Assembly: GCA_902805635.1 (NCBI GenBank)
Contig: CADCTC010000163.1
Coordinates: 1-48,105, forward strand
Length of the DNA stretch: 48,105 nt
Source: an uncultured Chloroflexota bacterium
Lineage (GTDB): Bacteria > Chloroflexota > UBA11872 > UBA12225
Direction: 5' to 3'
The position numbers were made by a program, and so were the translations under genes. Every line of letters begins with the position of its first letter. Position 1 is the stretch's first letter. A model generated the notes under the pieces. That model saw nothing but the letters and a program-made list of their open reading frames with translations, had not been told where the DNA came from and made no database searches. This document shows, one piece after another, positions 46,567 to 48,105 of this stretch.

Positions 46567-47390
46567 TGTACACGCACTACCTGGGGCTCGATTTGGGACA
46601 GGTGGCCGACTTCACGGCGCTGTGCCTGCTCGAGGAGTCGGTCTGGATCCGGGAGGAAGCCCTGCGGGTGCTGGCCCTCGACCGTGTGGGCTGGCACGCG
46701 CCTGGCGACCTGACGCCGTACCAGGTGGACCAGGCGCGTGCCTGGGCGGAGCACTACGGCCGCCCAGCGGACCCGCCGCTGGCCATCCGCCACCTGGCGC
46801 GGCCGCCGCTGGGCACCCCGTACCCGGCGGTGGTCGAGCACGTCGCCCAGCTGCGCGGCACGGCGCCGCTGCGGCCCGAGACGACGGCCATCGTGGTGGA
46901 CCAGACCGGCGTCGGCCGCGCCGTGTGCGACCAGTTCCGCCAGGCGGGCGTGCCCATCATCCCGGTGACGATCCACGCCGGCCATACCGTTAGCGGCGAC
47001 ACCCGCGAAGGGCTGCACGTGCCCAAGCGCGAGCTCGTGGGCGCGGCGCAGGTGCTCCTCCAGGGGCGGCGCCTGAAGATCGCGCAGGGCCTGCCCGAGG
47101 CGCCCACGCTGCTCGCCGAGATGCAGCACTTCAAGGTCAAGATCGACCCCCGCACGGCGCACGACAGCTACTCCGCTTGGAGAGAGGGCCAGCACGACGA
47201 CCTGGTGCTAGCCGCCTGTCTCGCGGTCTGGTTCCGCGGCTGGTACTGCGAGCACCTCGACCACGCCGCCCGCGACGCCGAGCGCCGCCACACCGATGCC
47301 TCTAACCCTCTCCCACGCGACGACGCCGCGATGCACCGCAGCGCCCTGATCCACGCAGCACGACAACGCACACAAGGAGTCCCAGCATGA
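46566..47390 (+). CDS. Terminase large subunit, RNase H-fold nuclease part
   Basis: 274 residues from ATG 46566, overlapping the ATPase stop (TGATG). Starts with YLGLDLGQVADFTAL, whose Asp is the first metal ligand of the RNase H-like nuclease; VVDQTGVG (about 117) supplies the second acidic strand; the C-terminal EGQHDDLVLAACLAVW (about 212) supplies the conserved Asp pair. It cuts phage DNA during packaging. A C-terminal His/Arg-rich tail is unassigned. Probably assembles with the ATPase protein to form a split TerL. Confidence 0.85.
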   Translation: MYTHYLGLDLGQVADFTALCLLEESVWIREEALRVLALDRVGWHAPGDLTPYQVDQARAWAEHYGRPADPPLAIRHLARPPLGTPYPAVVEHVAQLRGTAPLRPETTAIVVDQTGVGRAVCDQFRQAGVPIIPVTIHAGHTVSGDTREGLHVPKRELVGAAQVLLQGRRLKIAQGLPEAPTLLAEMQHFKVKIDPRTAHDSYSAWREGQHDDLVLAACLAVWFRGWYCEHLDHAARDAERRHTDASNPLPRDDAAMHRSALIHAARQRTQGVPA

Positions 47391-47848
47391 CCACAACGAC
47401 CGCACAGACCACACAACCGAGCATCGACCAGGAGGTGGCGAACTTCCGCCAGCAGTACTACGCGACCAATCCTGAGCACACCGCCGAGCAGGCCGCCACC
47501 GCAGCCCGTGCGTACCGCGACCAGGTGGTGCAGCGCCGGATTGAGAGTGACCCCGGCATCGCGGCCATGCAGCGTCGGCAGCGAGAGCGCGAGGATGCAC
47601 AGCGCGCGGCACAGCAGCAGGCGATTGAGGATTCGGAGCGCCGGGTACAGGAGGCGGGCGCCGCCGAACTGGAACGCGAGCGGCAGGGACGCCGCGCAGC
47701 ATTCATCGCCGCCGGCGGCACCGATACGGAGTTCGCGCAGCAGTGGCCCGAGATGCGGCGCCGGCTACTCGTGGAGCGCACCGAGGCGAACGCCCATCAG
47801 TCACAGCGGGCCACCGCCGAACGTGTGCGTGGCCTGTGGCAAGGCTAA
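47387..47848 (+). CDS. Coiled-coil phage protein of unknown function
   Basis: 153 residues; the ATG overlaps the nuclease stop (ATGA). Thr/Gln-rich N-terminus, then a long charged, Gln/Arg/Glu-rich helix (about 50-110: REREDAQRAAQQQAIEDSE and similar), likely a coiled coil, and a short C-terminal domain (TEFAQQWPEMRRRLL). No family is recognised. By position between terminase and head genes it could be a scaffold-like or portal-associated protein; this is inference from gene order only. Confidence 0.65.
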   Translation: MTTTTAQTTQPSIDQEVANFRQQYYATNPEHTAEQAATAARAYRDQVVQRRIESDPGIAAMQRRQREREDAQRAAQQQAIEDSERRVQEAGAAELERERQGRRAAFIAAGGTDTEFAQQWPEMRRRLLVERTEANAHQSQRATAERVRGLWQG

Positions 47849-47864
47849 GGAAAGGAAACCACCC

Positions 47865-48105
47865 ATGCACCCAGCAGCACTTGCAATCGAAACCCAGCGC
47901 GTCCAGGAGCGCACCGCCGCCGCCGCCGCCGCGCTGGCCGATCGCTTCGGCCTGGCCGACCAGTTGGCGGCGCTCGAAGGCGCCAGGTCCAAGGACGCCC
48001 AGGTAGCGCAGCTCTTCCAGCGGCGTGCCGTGGCCGACCTCCTGGAGGCCGTCGCCGCTGCCACCGCACCAGACGCAGACGAGAAAGCGCCGCACGCATC
48101 CCGCG
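47865..48105 (+). CDS. Phage protein, partial, runs off the window
   Basis: ATG 47865 after a strong ribosome site (aaggaaaggaaacc). The first 80 residues are Ala-rich and helical (ETQRVQERTAAAAAALADRF, LFQRRAVADLLEAVAAATA), with no stop before the window end. Co-directional with the preceding gene. Function unknown; the amphipathic helical start could suit a structural or scaffold protein. Confidence 0.6.
   Translation, partial: MHPAALAIETQRVQERTAAAAAALADRFGLADQLAALEGARSKDAQVAQLFQRRAVADLLEAVAAATAPDADEKAPHASR

Larger units (their letters stand above)
40205..48105. mobile_element. Left-hand arm of a prophage
   Basis: It begins inside a truncated chromosomal gene. It carries a reverse-strand zinc-finger gene divergent from an excisionase-like HTH, then tightly packed forward genes: small proteins, primase-helicase, terminase ATPase and nuclease, and coiled-coil proteins. 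Nearly all starts overlap preceding stops. No integrase is visible, so it must lie at the far end, outside the window. Terminase genes show it is of tailed-phage type. Confidence 0.85.

Noticed and set aside
1..48105. tRNA gene as the attachment site of either element
   Set aside because: No cloverleaf or T-loop motif was found at either junction; both junctions lie inside protein-coding genes.

Overview
GC-rich DNA, probably from a bacterium of the phylum Chloroflexota (inferred; no rRNA or marker gene is visible). Supporting points are a Tad pilus set with no secretin, several family-1 sugar-binding lipoproteins with twin-arginine-type lipobox signals, many polytopic GT-C/GT87 glycosyltransferases, and several genes whose -10 box lies only 6-11 nt before the start codon. 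No tRNA, rRNA or CRISPR array was seen.

Layout. (1) 1-~4.38 kb: the right-hand arm of an integrated element (small reverse-strand genes, long non-coding stretches with strong hairpins, an XRE regulator and a large serine recombinase). It ends inside a mandelate-racemase/enolase-superfamily gene whose 3' end is missing. (2) 4.37-6.4 kb: that truncated gene plus a metallo-beta-lactamase-fold hydrolase. (3) 6.46-11.95 kb, reverse: Tad pilus operon flp, pilin-like paralogue, tadV, cpaB, cpaF, tadB, tadC. (4) 12.2-21.8 kb, forward: membrane glycosyltransferases, including three GT87-type units in one reading frame broken by an in-frame amber codon. (5) 21.9-30.3 kb: M16 protease, sugar-binding lipoprotein, Gfo/Idh oxidoreductase, GT39-type transferase, PPOX flavoprotein, MFS transporter, aldose-epimerase-like gene. 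(6) 30.5-34.7 kb: a five-gene operon of three TasA/DUF1102-like exported proteins, a SipW/ER-type signal peptidase and a DUF5305-like membrane protein. (7) 34.7-40.2 kb: hydroxyacid dehydrogenase, RpiR regulator and three sugar-binding lipoproteins, the last cut short by a second element. (8) ~40.2 kb to the end: left arm of a prophage (zinc-finger protein, excisionase-like HTH, primase-helicase, split terminase, a reverse-strand moron-like gene, coiled-coil protein).

How the parts relate. The chromosomal core looks like cell-surface and sugar-use functions: pilus, glycan assembly, exported fibre-like proteins with a dedicated peptidase, and uptake or oxidation of sugar derivatives. Both flanks are mobile DNA that disrupted sugar-metabolism genes. 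The left flank has the recombinase end of an element and the right flank has the opposite end of an element in the same orientation; both carry a small SWIM-like CxCx8CxH protein, so they may be two insertions of one family.

The most notable observations are the TasA-like/SipW/DUF5305 operon, the triple GT87 frame with TAG in place of a Trp found in the other two units, a perfect 44-bp inverted repeat flanking the ATPase part of the phage primase-helicase gene, and a 14-bp tandem duplication that frameshifts the recombinase C-terminus.
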